Shown piece after piece: positions 45,999-57,550 of a stretch of DNA of 64,000 nucleotides (the stretch's first letter is position 1; every line of letters begins with the position of its first letter). The notes under the pieces were generated by a model. It did not search any database. It was not told the origin of the DNA and saw nothing but the letters and a program-made list of their open reading frames with translations. Origin of the DNA: Oreohelix idahoensis. Taxonomy: Eukaryota > Mollusca > Gastropoda > Stylommatophora > Oreohelicidae. The stretch lies in the NCBI GenBank assembly GCA_024509875.1, contig JAMPIV010004462.1, positions 310,001-374,000 of the forward strand, given 5' to 3'. The position numbers and the translations under genes were made by a program.

Positions 45999-47335
45999 CG
46001 AGGGGCGTTCAGAAAGTAATGCACCACATCGTTTTTCTCAGCTAATAATGAAGATAGAAGCATGAAATTTTGCACACTTCAAATATGGCAAGTGACAATT
46101 GTGTGCACCAAATTGCACTGCAACCGGCCAAATAATACGACTGCCCTAACTCGTTGAAATGGAGCGTGTTAGCAACTTGCGTTATAAGCAGCGAATTGTG
46201 ATAGAATTTCTCGTTGCAGAAAAGGAAACTGTTGTGAACATTCATAAGCGTCTATGTGATGTGTATGGAAGTTTTGCAGTCGACAGGAGTACAGTCAGTC
46301 GCTGGGTTCAGAGAATAAAGAATCAGGAAGTGGAGATACCGAGCTGCTTGATCGGCCGCGCTGTGGACGTCCTGCCACAGCCACCAACGCAGAAATGTTG
46401 AAATGCGCTGAGGGCATTATTCTTACTGATAGGCGAATCACTACTCAACAATTGGCCTTACAGCTGTCAGTCAGCATTGGTAGTGCAAGTGCAGTTATAA
46501 AAACTCTCGGAATTTAAAGGTTTCCGCAAGATGGGTTCTTCGAAGTCTCACAAATGACCACCGATTGCAAAGGAAAGCAATTTCTTCTGAATTGTTGGAG
46601 CGTTTCAATTCTGATGGAGAGAACCTTTCGGCTAAGATCGTTACAGGTGACTAAACCTGGGCACATCATTTTGAACCTGAGACAAAAAGACAGTCAATGG
46701 AGTGGCATCATCCGCAATCACCACGAAGAAAGAAATTCAAGACAATTCCTTCAGCTGGAAAGGTCATGATCACTGTCTTTTGGGACATTGAAAGTGTGAT
46801 TCTTGTGGACGTTATGCCAAGAGGAGAGACAATCAATTCGCAAGCTTACATTAAGACATTGAAAAAACTCAATCAACGTTTTCGCAGAGTTCGGCCGCAC
46901 AAGAATCAAGCAGACTTGCTTCTCCTTCACGACAATGCGCGACCTCACACAAGTCTGGCAACACGGGAAGCAATCACCAAATTGGGTTGGACTGTACTAC
47001 CCCATCCATCCTATAGTCCCGATTTGGCACCCTCTGATTTTCATCTATTTGGTCCACTTAAAGGTGCACTCCGTGGGACAAGGTTTGAAGATGATGAAGG
47101 AGTGATTCATGCAGCGAAGAAATGGCTACATGATCAAGACAAAATCTGGTACGGGCTAGGAATACATGCACTTGTTTCGCACTGGCATAAAGCCGTACAA
47201 GTTGATAGGGATTATGTTGAATAATACCGATGTTTACATGACGTATCCATGTATATTGTATATAAATTTCATGCTTTTTGAATAAACAGCTCCTGAGAAA
47301 AACGATGTGGTGCATTACTTTCTGAACGTCCCTCG
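45999..47335 (+). mobile_element. mariner transposon, 1337 bp
   Basis: Terminal inverted repeats of 43 bp (45999-46041 and 47293-47335), beginning CGAGGG, match at 42 positions. The element is flanked by TA on both sides (45997-45998 and 47336-47337), the usual Tc1/mariner target duplication. The paralogous LTR of element E keeps the empty site near 39115-39128. The single gene inside has frameshifts and a stop, so it is dead, but the ends look intact and could still be mobilised by an active relative. Confidence 0.96.
46159..47224 (+). pseudogene. mariner transposase pseudogene (DD34D)
   Basis: The N-terminal helix-turn-helix region is in the frame from 46159 ('VDRSTVSRWVQRI'). A frameshift near 46337 and further ones near 46510 move the reading frame. 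The first catalytic Asp (46649-46651, in 'VTGD') is followed directly by TAA (46652-46654), where the family normally has Glu. The catalytic C-terminus, open from 46697, has the second Asp in 'LLLHDNARPHTS' and the third in 'SPDLAPSDFHLF', with 34 residues between them, defining mariner rather than Tc1. Length and domain order are normal for the family apart from these breaks. Confidence 0.93.
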
Positions 47336-47691
47336 TATATATTTGGCAGCGACCCTATGAGAACTATTAACAGAAGGAATATTTCTCTATAAATAATAAG
47401 AATTCCAAGTATTTGGTTAGAATATATATATGGATCGTAAATGGAAATGAAAAGCAACAGACGTGTAATGTCTGATTGAATATGGGCTATAAGACTACTT
47501 TATCAAGTGTTCTGTAACGTAAACATTCGTGTTGTTTATTCATGATGAAATTGCTGAACAGTATTAAATATATTTTAGTCGTCAAAACGCGACTTGGTTT
47601 CCTGAAGTGTTCTACCAGTTCAATGTCGTTCTATGACTGTTAACCGTTAACCTTCAAGGGTAGGTCAAACCATAACATTTTAATTACAGGC

Positions 47692-47729
<38 letters not shown>

Positions 47730-47916
47730 CACTGTCAGACAATACGAATACAAAGTGCATTGTAGGAACACTGAAACGAACATTATAATAATTACGTAAA
47801 TAAAACACGAGATTACAGCAAGAAGATACTTCATGATGGCAGAAGAGATGAATATAGACTACAGAAATTGAAAAGTAATATCAGCCCTATTATCCAAGCC
47901 TGGAAAACCCATAACA

Positions 47917-49970
47917 GTTGCTATCTGGTCTGTACGTGATCTTCCTGCACGAAATCCAACCTGTTCTTCTCTGTCATCCACCGCCTTCTTAATACGGTTT
48001 AACAAAACTCTGGTCAAAATTTGTCCAGCCACTGCTAGTGGTGTTATATCCCTCCAGTTGCTACGTACAGTCAGGTTTCCTTTCTTTGGCAGCTTGATAA
48101 TGTGGCCTTCCTTCCAGCTCTTTGGGATGGCCTCTTTTTCCCAGATTTTCTTGAAGAGCTGGTGTAGCAACTCTGTAGTGTATAGTATATCTGCCTTTAT
48201 GGCTTCTGGTGGTATTACATCTGGTCCTCCGGCCTTCCCATTTTTTCAGCTGTTTTATTGCCCAAGAGATCTCTTGTTTAGTGGGTGGGTTTATGTGCGC
48301 TGTAGTGGCTCTTCTGCTGGTTCTATGTTGGATTGCTGTATTAGTTGGTTTCGGTTTAGGATTTCCTTAAAATATTCAGCCCATCTGGCCCTTTGTTTTT
48401 CTTCATTGCTAAAGCTTTGACCTTCTCTGCTCTTCACTGTTGTATTGTGGTTTAGCTGTTTCTTTGATAAAGTTCTAGTAATATTATATAGTGTTCTCAA
48501 GTCTCCTTTTTGTCGCAGTCTCGGTTTCCTCTGTTAGTTTTTTAATAAATTCTCTTTTATCCACCCTGACACTCTTTCACTTTCCTGTTTCGCTCCCAAT
48601 ATATTGTGAGCAATTGTGTTTTATCTTCTGCCTCTTTACAGTTGTTTACTTGCTGTTTGATGTCTCTCATTTCCCTTATGAGGTTCCATGTGTTGTCTGT
48701 GAGCCATTCCTTCTGTTGTTTATTTCTTTAGCCAAGAACTTCTTCACATGTATTCATTCCTGTATGCTTCCTGAATTGTACACCAATGGTTATCTATACT
48801 TTCCTCTTCAAGGTTCTCCAGTGCTTCAAATCTATTTCTCAACTTTAGGTTGAACTGAACTCTTGTGTCTTTGTTCATAATGTTCTCAGTATTATACTTC
48901 GGGCTTGATCTTTCTGCTCTGTCTATGCGCCCTCAATTGTATCCTCAGTGATGCCAGAAGAAGGTTGTGGTCTGATGCTACGTCAGCTCCTCCCTTTACT
49001 CTAACATCTTGTAGGCAGCGTCTCCGTTTTATTTCTATGGTGAAATGGTCTATCTGATTTTGCGTATGTCCAACTGCGGAGTTCCATGTAGTCTTGTGTA
49101 TGTCTTTGTGTGGGAAGATAGTCCCTCCGATGACCAGATCATTCAAATCACAAACGTTTACAAAAAGCTTTCCATTCTCATTTCTGTTTCCTTTGCCATT
49201 TTTCCCATGACTAGTTCCCAGTTTCTGTTGTCTACTCTTAATTTTGCATTTAAATCTCTCATTACTATCTTAATGTATCTCCTGTGTGTTTTGTCCAGTT
49301 TTCCTTGGAGTTCATCATAAAAATCTTGCTTCTTATCATCATCTGCATTGTTAGTAGGGGCATAACACTGAATGATGGTGATTTTTCTTCCTTTTCCCTG
49401 GAATCTTGCAGTTATTATCCTTCGTGATATTGGTTCCCATTCTATTAATGCTTTTCTGGCTTCCTGGGACATCATAATAGCAACCCCTTCTGTGTGTGGT
49501 CTTCATCCTCGTGTCATGAATATATGACATTTTCCCCTGTATTTGTCATGAATTCACCAGTTCCATTTATTCTCGTTTCTGCTAGTCCTAAGAGTTTTAT
49601 TTCGTATAGTCTCATCTCTCTAGCTACCTGTGCTGTCCTTCCGTCTTCCTGCATTGTCCGTATGTTCCAGGTGCCTATTCTGGTTTTTGCCTTCGTCGTT
49701 AGAAGAGGTGTCGGCAGCCTTCCATTGACTTGCTTTCATCAGGTATCTGCGTCATACGTCTCTCTTGCGAGGATTTCTCCTGACTCTGGCTTATGTTTCT
49801 TTCTTCAACTGTTTCCGTTTCTGTGACAATTTGTTTTTTTCCGGCAGGGTTCTCAGCCCTGTTCTCCAACCTCCTTTAACCTGGAGGAAAAGGTGAGCCC
49901 ACTTTGTACTTTCCATTTTGACCTGCTCAGTTTTGATTGAATCTACCAGGAGCAAAAGCTGCCGCTGATT
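47917..49970 (-). pseudogene. LINE F, part 1: endonuclease and first part of RT
   Basis: On the minus strand, from about 49700 down, fragments encode an apurinic-type endonuclease: 'TWNIRTM' near the start, 'YAPTNNADDDKKQDFY', 'DLNAKLRVDN', and 'NQIDHFTI' with 'GADVASDHNLLLASLR' at its end. A linker follows ('EEKQRARWAEYFKEIL'), then reverse transcriptase 'LPKKGNLTVRSNWRDITPLA' and 'EEQVGFRAGRSRTDQIAT'. Several frameshifts break it. It is cut at the GTTGC duplication by element E. Together with parts 2 and 3 it forms an almost full-length EN-RT LINE of about 3 kb, without RNase H. Confidence 0.88.
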
Positions 49971-49990
49971 TAAGCTCAAAATGTCCTCAA

Positions 49991-50179
49991 GGCACTCAGG
50001 CCGACCCACCACCTCAAGGCACTCAGGCCGACCCACCTCCTCAAGGCACTCAGGCCGACCCACCACTTCAAGGCACTCAGGCCGACCCACCACTTCAAGG
50101 CACTCTGGCCGACCCACCACTTCAAGGCACTCAGGCCGACCCACCACTACAAGGTACTCAGGCCGACCCACCACTTCAA
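49991..50179. repeat. 27-bp minisatellite, seven units
   Basis: Seven tandem units of 'ggcactcaggccgacccacc' plus a variable 'acttcaa' start at 49991, 50018, 50045, 50072, 50099, 50126 and 50153, with a few substitutions. The period is a multiple of three, so all frames stay open, giving a 9-residue repeat of the type 'VGRPECLEV' on the minus strand. It lies just upstream of the LINE F endonuclease. Confidence 0.93.
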
Positions 50180-50361
50180 GGTGGGGCACTTGGGTCGTGT
50201 TGTACTAATAGCGAAAATAAAAACTTTTTTCTTTTTCAAATTGACGAAATTCTGACTCGCATAACGAAATAGTAATGATTACTGTACCTTTATTTTCATG
50301 ATTTTGTCTTGGTTTTTCGAGGCCCGCCTCTTGAAACAATCGCACTAACTTTTCGGAAAAA

Positions 50362-50523
<162 letters not shown>

Positions 50524-50560
50524 GCATGTGTGTGTGTGTGTGTGTATGTGTGTGTGTATT

Positions 50561-51124
50561 TGCGTGTGTGTCTTGTCTTAAATCCACCACTGCAGAGCGT
50601 TAGTTCTTGGTGTGATATATATATATATATCTATCTATCCTACAATTGCGCATACCTACACATAAATGTGAAGTGGGATAAATTGGATTGTCATAAATTA
50701 GAAGTGGAATTTTTGCAAATCTTAACCATAAAATGGCTCCCTAAAAACTTTACAATTACGCCACTGATTCTCTGTCATCACGCGATATTACTTTTTGCTA
50801 TCTCACAAGATTTTTATCTCAACATATCAACACCCAAAGATTATGTACCAATGAGTGACAGACTGCACAGAATTGCACAAGACATGTGAAGTTTATAAAA
50901 GTACATTTCTTCTCACTATTACAGATACTCATTATTATGATTGAGAGTAGTCTAAAGGCAAAACAGAATTGGAATGAAGATTATACATTAGTAAGGAAAC
51001 CAGACACAATAAAGAACGGTACTGAGTTCAGTTAACTACACGAACAATGTAAATGTGTCGAAAGTATACGAACTTGCAACACAATACACTCTTAATTTAA
51101 ATCGTATTTTAATCGTTCAATCAG
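50561..51124 (+). other. 3' end of the TRPC intron
   Basis: AT-rich sequence without repeats recognised, ending in a T-rich tract and 'atcag', the splice acceptor of the exon at 51125. Confidence 0.6.
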
Positions 51125-51301
51125 GAATGCCGGAACAAAATGAAGTTTGACCAGCTTCGTCTCGCCAAATATCGACTAAACGCCTACAGAGGTCTGGCCA
51201 GTGAGGCTTACATTTCATTGTCCAGCAGAGATCCAATATTGACAGCATTTGAGCTGGCCGCGGAGCTCAGGAGATTGTCGAGGGTGGAAAAACACTTCAA
51301 G
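51125..51301 (+). CDS. TRPC/TRP-family channel exon: zinc-site end and linker helices
   Basis: This 177-bp exon has exactly 59 codons. The acceptor cag is at 51122-51124 and the donor AAG|gtatat begins at 51302. Its first codons, E-C-R-N-K, supply the last cysteine of the H-x3-C-x-C-x2-C zinc site begun in the exon at 21119. It continues 'RLNAYRGLASEAYISLSS' and 'DPILTAFELAAELRRLS', ending 'VEKHFK', the highly conserved linker-helix segment after the ankyrin repeats of TRPC and fly TRP channels. The phases fit (phase 0 to phase 0). The next expected exon (the 'QC.DF' segment) was not found before 64000. Confidence 0.93.
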
Positions 51302-51461
51302 GTATATTACGTCTCATTAAACATGGCTAAACACAAAATGTATTTAACAATAGCCAGCCGAAATTGCCAGTTTACTGTTGGGTCGGGAGAGCGTATTTAT
51401 AGGTGCAGCTTTAATTTTTTTTTTTTTAATATGTTGTGCTTGCACTTTAACTTGTATACGT

Positions 51462-51751
51462 GTGGGAGCCGCGCTGGTGTAATGGCTACGGCGTTGTACT
51501 GGCGACCAGGTTTTCATGGTTCAAACCCGGGCTTCAGCGTTTGAAGGAATGTTTACGACCGGAAATTTGACTGAATAACCTGAACGGCTCCTGCACATAA
51601 ATCCCGTGTGGATGGGACGGAGCGAAGCTCCTGACCGGGTTGGAAGGAAAGTCCACTGACCCCCCTCCCCCCAGCCTCGCAATGACATGTCATTGGGCCA
51701 AAAGAGCTGGAAAGCTCGAGTGCCGCTGGTTAGAGAAAAAAAAAGAAAAAA
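51462..51751 (+). mobile_element. tRNA-derived SINE, 290 bp
   Basis: A 13-bp duplication AACTTGTATACGT (51449-51461 and 51752-51764) flanks the element. Its head has an RNA polymerase III A box 'tggtgtaatgg' and a B box 'ggttcaaaccc' about 35 bp later, as in tRNA genes. The body is unrelated to tRNA, and the 3' end is A-rich ('agaaaaaaaaagaaaaaaaa'). It presumably used a LINE's reverse transcriptase. Confidence 0.92.
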
Positions 51752-51764
51752 AACTTGTATACGT

Positions 51765-53660
51765 CCTTAAAATTTAGGGGTGGAGAAATTTAGTTCATTA
51801 TCCACACGAGATGTTCGCACCACGTCTATTGCTTGTATCTGAACCCTATGTTGATCGCGCAGCTAAGCAAATGTATAAACCATATTTTTCTCACCAGGAC
51901 ACAGCATACATGCTTAGTGCTTTTGCAATTGCTACATATTAGCATAGACTCAATGTTACTGTATTTAATTTTCGTCTCGAACATCTGCGAGATTTCATAA
52001 CAATTTTAATATGTCTATCTTGTAATATCTCACTTGATTATTCATGATTAATTCATTTCTGCCTTGTATGTGGCACATGCTCACTCGTATTGACTTTTCA
52101 AACGTTTATCATTTCTTAATGATTTCTGGCTGCCTTTTTTCTTCGTCTAGTGTTTCCAACTATTTAATTTTCCTGTACATCTTTACATAATGTCTACTAT
52201 AAACACATTCCTCTTTCTCTCGTGTGCCTCATTTTGCTCAGCCTCATAGGGCTGTGTCAGATATTTTAGTTTTGTTTTTGTTTTTAAATTATGTATCGAC
52301 ATTTGGCTACTGAAATGAATCTTCTAAGATTTGTGGCCCTAATCTTGATGATATTCTCGGGGAGGTTACTTCTTGTCCGTCCCTTCTATGGTGTCTTCGT
52401 TGTCTTGCCTATTTGCTCTTAACATTACCTTTCATTATTATTATTTTTTTTTAACAACGTTTTATGTCTAAGCTCTAAATATTCCCAAATTATTTTATTT
52501 GTCTAAATTTGGTATTTTTTATTTTTGTATTAATTCTCTCTTTAATCCCAGGACTCTCTGTTTCATTTCTTATTTTTCCGCGAGAAATGCCCAAGTCGTC
52601 AACATACCGTACTCATGTTTAATAGGGCATCAAGTTACAACTGTTTGTTTGTTACCCATTCTCCTGCAACATGCGGTAATGGCGGGTATCGGTAACACTA
52701 ATTTTTGTTTCATTGTATTCTGTGTTTACATTTATTTTATTTTTTAATTTTATTTATTAGATTTCTTCCATTCATGTTCGTGTGATTTTAAGCCAGTCTT
52801 TGTCTTTTCCAACTCTGATTTGGGCCCAAATAAACAGAGGCATTCTAAAATCGCGTGCAGATTCAAGACAACCTTCTCAGATTTAAAAAAAAAAAATAAA
52901 GATTAAAAAAAATCCCGTTCAACTTCTGATTAGAATATTTAGTGTATGCCATGGAATTGCCTCCCCTGCTTTGCAGTAGTGGTCCAACAGTGACCAAACC
53001 TCAAGAGTATCTATTATGGGTCTTCAAAGGTGTCTGCCTTCGCACAAGATTACTTGGCAGAGTTGTAGATAGAAGAATAATGATACTTCTATCTCAAGGG
53101 AGTTTTCATACGATATTTCAGAAGCCAAGAACAATGCTGCATTGGCAGGGCAATTGTTAACTTTTATCTGATCCGCCGCCTTTTATGAAGAATTAAGCTA
53201 TTATTAATGTTATCTTGTCCAAGCCCCCACCCTGATCTACTCAGTCGAGTTCTTATTATTTTGGTATAGCTATGCTGAGAGTGTATATAGTAAATTGACT
53301 GAGACAAACATGCAGTGCATTCAAAATGATTAAATCGACGTTAACTTTGTATATTTACAAATAGCAGATTTAATAGTCATTTAGGTTTTAACAAGGTTTT
53401 AAAGAAATGAATAATTATTTATACAAAAAGTTTATCATCACTGCTGTGATGGAATAGAAGTGTGTAAAGGAGGTCACTTGGCAGCTTTTAGGGGTTATTT
53501 AGCTGTCAGTGATGGTTCTGCTCCTTCTGATGGGTTGGTTCTTGGTAGACTGATCACGTTCGTCGCTGGTCAAGGTTGTAGGGCGCAGCACGTTCCCAGA
53601 AATGTCAGGGAGTGTCTACGAAGTTGGTCCACTTTTGCATTCTTGTTGCAGAGGTAGTAC
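51765..53660. other. Non-coding DNA between SINE and element A
   Basis: AT-rich sequence with several T runs. Open frames at 52499, 52942 and 53460 show no recognisable motif. No TRPC exon was recognised. Probably intron. Confidence 0.45.
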
Positions 53661-54496
53661 TGTGACGGGTCGGTTGGTGTGTTTGCTGCTGTTCCTTCGT
53701 TCTTCTATTATTGATTGAAGAGTAAAGTCACTCTCTAGATGTAGTTAATGTTTGGTATTGATGGTTAGCTCTGACCATCAGAACATCCCTTCGACGTTCG
53801 GATTTGCATATTATATATTAGCTGATTTCCCTTGTGGGAGAGCTATCGTGCTGGAAAACGTAAACATTTACAGCTGTGAACCGAACCCGAAACGTAAATA
53901 AAAGATCAAGCCTTCTGTTCTGAGTCCACATGTATTAAGGTTCATACAAAAGACGATATCCGACATTCACAAAACTTCATGTACAGTTCAGCATAACAAT
54001 GAATTCCAAATAATATCAGTAAGTATCCGTCCGTGTCAAAACAATATGTCAGATGAACATCGTGGCTATATACGTGCGCTGTTGTAGTCAACAGCCAGAA
54101 ATGAGCGCATGAGTTCTTGACAGCTACAATTTGAATCATAATGCGATTCTCCTTCCATCATTTAATTTAATTTAATTAATCTCATACTTAGATTAATATC
54201 CGAACTGACCCTGAGTTCTACATTGATTCATATATATAATATAGGCTATATACTAAGCCTTTTCCTTGGAAGAAATACAAGACACGACTTTCTTGCTTGA
54301 CGGATAGCGTAACAAGGGCAATGTAACCAAGTCACCCAGCGTGACCTTCCCAACGCGAATGCGTCATAATCTCCGCATATATTTCGCGTTCAGTATACCG
54401 TAAAATATCGACATATTCTATAAATGTTAATGACCCCTAAACGTTGCGCACGGCTAAACCCCAGCAGACGCCGTCATTTAAAATAACACCGTAACA
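53661..54496 (-). repeat. 3' LTR of element A
   Basis: An 836-bp LTR, TGTGACGGG...CCGTAACA on the + strand, related to both LTRs of element B. It contains the block that B's 3' LTR has lost. The partner LTR is not in the window. Confidence 0.9.
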
Positions 54497-54516
54497 GATT
54501 TCCTGTCAGACGGGGG

Positions 54517-54548
54517 AAAAAAAAATCTATTAGATAGATTTTTTTTTT
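54517..54548. other. Perfect A/T hairpin beside the 3' LTR of A
   Basis: The same 'aatctat-tag-atagatt' hairpin as at 2550-2576 in element B, with slightly longer A and T arms. Confidence 0.6.
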
Positions 54549-55624
54549 GAACAATATTAATCAAATTATCAAAAATTTAACAAAACCCGACGTATGACCT
54601 ACGATGTTCTATCTAGAACAGTGTCGTGGTCATGTCAGTAATATCTTATAATAAAATCAACGTCATATCATACATATAACTTATATTAAACAAGGAAATG
54701 TCACTGTCACTAACTAATTAACTAATTAAATTGTTGTATGTATCGACTAACTAATAATGTGAGGTGTTATTAAAATTATTCTAATTAAAATTAAAATAAT
54801 TAATTATAATATGTACGTATGGTACTAACTAATTAATATCTAATTGAAGAAAATGAGAAATAGTATAAGAGAGTAAAAGAAATAAAAATTGAGAAGTACG
54901 GACAATTAAAACTAAATATTAAAGTATACATTAAATTAGAATGCGTGTGAAAATGAAGTGTAAGGATAGATACCTAATTAAATTAACGCAATCAGAAGAA
55001 AAGAACAGAAAAAATTCATACATTTTAACTATAAATATGAAATGTCATAATCTAATATCTATTACCTTAATAATTACACTAATTAAAAGGTTTAATTGGT
55101 GTGATATTATTTTGTTTCATCTTTTCTTAGTATATTTTATTTTTTTTATTTCATCACACTTTAACTTTATTTTATTATATATTAATTTAATAACTAGAAA
55201 ATTTAACAATATCGGACATGAAGATCCAATCGTTGTTACCTCCTATTGACTTGTATGAAAGTTCATTAAAACCCAAGGTTCATATTATCGAATTTTGATA
55301 TGATTATCCAATCATCGTTAGTTCCTTTATTAAACTTTGAACGTAGATTGAATAAGTCATCAACGTATCTGTCCCTTCTTCATCAGAGATTGTTCCTTTT
55401 TAACAGTTTTCAATCGAAATGAGTGATACGCAAAGTGGAAGTGAAGTCCAAATTTTCAAACGATCCGTAAAACTTGATATTTTGATCACGATAGTTTATT
55501 TCGAAATGTCCTTATTTAAGTAGGAAGTCCAACTGAAGTGTCGTATATTCTGACGTGGCATTAATACCGTTCATTGCAAATGTAATGCTTGATTAGTCAG
55601 AAAAATTTCTTGAAATAGTAATAT
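54549..55624 (-). other. 3' untranslated region of element A
   Basis: About 1.1 kb, AT-rich and collinear with element B 2577-3646. No conserved open frame. Confidence 0.65.
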
Positions 55625-57550
55625 TCATTCAGAATCCGTAGGATGTCTGGACAACGTATCGGCTATGACGTTCTCAGTTCCTGGTATCGACTGTATTTCG
55701 AACTCATATGGTTGCAACGCAATAGCAAATCGTGCAAGCTTTGGACTTTTATGGTTTGAACGACGTAATGCTGCCACAGATTTCTGATCAGTCTGGATCA
55801 GAAATGGAGAACCCAGCAAACATTTTTCTAGTTTGGTAATTGCCCAGATTACGGCGAGCAATTCTCTGTCTACAGTCGAATATTTAGTCTCCGGATGTTT
55901 CAGCTTGCGTGAGATATAAAGTACAGGGTGAAGGACATCATCATGATATTGGAGTAGACAAGCCCCGAGTCCGTAATTACTCGCATCTGTACGTAGAACA
56001 AACTTTTTAGAGGCATCTGATAATCTTAAAACAGGTGGGCATGAAAAAATGTTCAAGATAGTGCGAAATGTTTTGTCACATTCGTCTGTCCAATTTATCC
56101 TTAATGGCATGTTCTTCTTTAATAACGATGACAGGACAGCCGTGATGGATGATAGGTGAGGTACAAATCTGCTATAGTATTGGATTAACCCCAACAGACT
56201 CCTAACCTGTTTCTTCGTTTGAGGAACAGATAAATTTAATATTTTAAAAACCGTACTGGGAATTGTTTGGATACGTCCTGATCCAATAATGTGTCCCAGG
56301 AATGTTATCTCATTACACGCTATTTGAATTTTAGTTGGTTTAGCGGTTAAATGGTTATCCCGCAATATTTCCAAAACTGATTTAAGACCCAAAAAATGTT
56401 CCTCAAATGATGAACTAAACAAACATATGTCGTCAATGTAGGTAATTATATCTGATCTACCTGCTAAAATTTTTCGCATCATGCGAATAAAGGTAGCTGG
56501 AGCATTAATTAGCCCAAAAGGCATCACGTTCCACTGGTAAAGACCTTGTGGAGTTGAGAATGCTGTGTAGTATTTGGCTCTTTCGGTTAGTGGAATCTGC
56601 CAATAACCTTTGGTTAAGTCAATTTTAGTGAAAAGTGTAGCATTGGATAGACGAGGAAGTAAATCGTCAAGGATAGGATGTGGTTCGCTATCAGGTACTG
56701 TCTGCGCATTAAGTTTCCTATAGTCAACACATAAACGTATGTTGTTGTCCTTTTTCCGGACAATGACTAAAGGAGAAGAAAATGGAGATGTACTAGTCTC
56801 AATAATACCTAATGATATCATCTGTTCGAGTTCCTGAGATGTCTTACTCAGAAAATGTAGAGGTACAGAATAAGGATGAACACGAATTGGTGTATCATCG
56901 TTAAGGATAATATCGTGACTAATTACAGATGTGCAACCCGGTACATCCGTTAACACATCTGGGAAAGATTGTAGAAGATCAGCAATGCGTTGATGCTGTT
57001 GCGGTGTAACCGTAGAAGAAATGGTCACATCACGCCAAGATTCAGTAGATTGGACAATAAGTACAGGTAAAGGCATCTGCACTTCAGGAAAAGAAGATTC
57101 TTCCTCCTGTATAACAGATAGATTAGAATAATGACAAGTAGATATAGTATTGTCATCTAGTTCATGAAAAATTGACTGTAAGTGTATAGGACGTGTATGA
57201 AATTGCTTGAGCATATTAATATGGAATATCTTTCTGTGTCCCTTGATATCTAAGACGTAATCAACGTCTGAAATTTTATCAGTAACCTTATAAGGACCAG
57301 TCCATGAGATCAATAACTTATTGTTATTGTGAGGGAATAATACATAAGCCTCATCGCCTGGGAATAATTGGCGTAATCGTCTAGATCGATTTTGTATAGA
57401 TCGAGCCTTAGCTTTTGCAGCCTCAGAAGAAGCTGTTGCCAATTGGCAAGACTCAATAATATTATTCCGAAGATTAATCACATACTCATAAGATGACTGA
57501 GTGTCCTGAGTCATCTCTGCATCAATTAATAAATCTTTTATCAGTCTCAT
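55625..57550 (-). CDS. pol: Element A GPY/F module, reverse transcriptase and RNase H
   Basis: A 641-residue open frame. Residues ~1-120 finish integrase with the GPY/F module ('SWTGPYKVTDKI', 'FHINMLKQFH'). RT follows: 'LCVDYRKLNAQ', 'FTKIDLTKGYWQIPL' (Asp), 'MPFGLINAPATF', and the catalytic 'TYIDDICLF'. The thumb has 'FLGHIIGSGRIQTIP'. RNase H has Asp in 'VLRTDASNYGLG', Glu in 'VDRELLAVIWA', Asp in 'FLIQTDQKS' and Asp in 'VIADTLSRHP'. All catalytic residues are present. It makes cDNA from the element RNA inside the particle. The first ATG (57550) is just downstream of the C12 run that separates it from integrase; one added base there would join the frames. Confidence 0.93.
   Translation of the reverse strand: MRLIKDLLIDAEMTQDTQSSYEYVINLRNNIIESCQLATASSEAAKAKARSIQNRSRRLRQLFPGDEAYVLFPHNNNKLLISWTGPYKVTDKISDVDYVLDIKGHRKIFHINMLKQFHTRPIHLQSIFHELDDNTISTCHYSNLSVIQEEESSFPEVQMPLPVLIVQSTESWRDVTISSTVTPQQHQRIADLLQSFPDVLTDVPGCTSVISHDIILNDDTPIRVHPYSVPLHFLSKTSQELEQMISLGIIETSTSPFSSPLVIVRKKDNNIRLCVDYRKLNAQTVPDSEPHPILDDLLPRLSNATLFTKIDLTKGYWQIPLTERAKYYTAFSTPQGLYQWNVMPFGLINAPATFIRMMRKILAGRSDIITYIDDICLFSSSFEEHFLGLKSVLEILRDNHLTAKPTKIQIACNEITFLGHIIGSGRIQTIPSTVFKILNLSVPQTKKQVRSLLGLIQYYSRFVPHLSSITAVLSSLLKKNMPLRINWTDECDKTFRTILNIFSCPPVLRLSDASKKFVLRTDASNYGLGACLLQYHDDVLHPVLYISRKLKHPETKYSTVDRELLAVIWAITKLEKCLLGSPFLIQTDQKSVAALRRSNHKSPKLARFAIALQPYEFEIQSIPGTENVIADTLSRHPTDSE

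Larger units (their letters stand above)
38663..47916 (+). mobile_element. Element E: Gmr1-like LTR element with gag-PR-RRM, lacking INT and RT
   Basis: LTRs at 38663-39688 and 45543-47916 (the latter split by a mariner) begin TGTT(A/G)AGGATTG and end CCATAACA. A perfect GTTGC duplication lies at 38658-38662 and 47917-47921. The interior holds a primer site, a 1.2-kb leader, a decayed gag-protease, a nested LINE (42704-43889), an RRM domain and the C-terminal end of RNase H. Integrase and the body of reverse transcriptase are gone. The LTRs differ by a few percent by eye, so it is older than element D. It is related to A and B but clearly diverged. Confidence 0.93.
45543..47916 (+). repeat. 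3' LTR of element E, interrupted by mariner
   Basis: The LTR without the transposon is about 1.03 kb and matches 38663-39688. It is followed by the duplication GTTGC at 47917-47921, after which LINE F resumes. Confidence 0.92.

Noticed and set aside
49937..50272. Repeat-protein frames on the + strand, or a CRISPR-like array
   Set aside because: The 27-bp units are head-to-tail without unique spacers, so this is a minisatellite; open frames arise because the period is a multiple of three.
51469..51540. Functional tRNA gene
   Set aside because: A and B boxes are present but the body and A-rich tail with flanking duplication show a SINE; a cloverleaf is not maintained.
52942..53160. Possible further TRPC exon
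   Set aside because: The peptide lacks the conserved segment expected after the linker helices, and no good splice sites in phase were seen.
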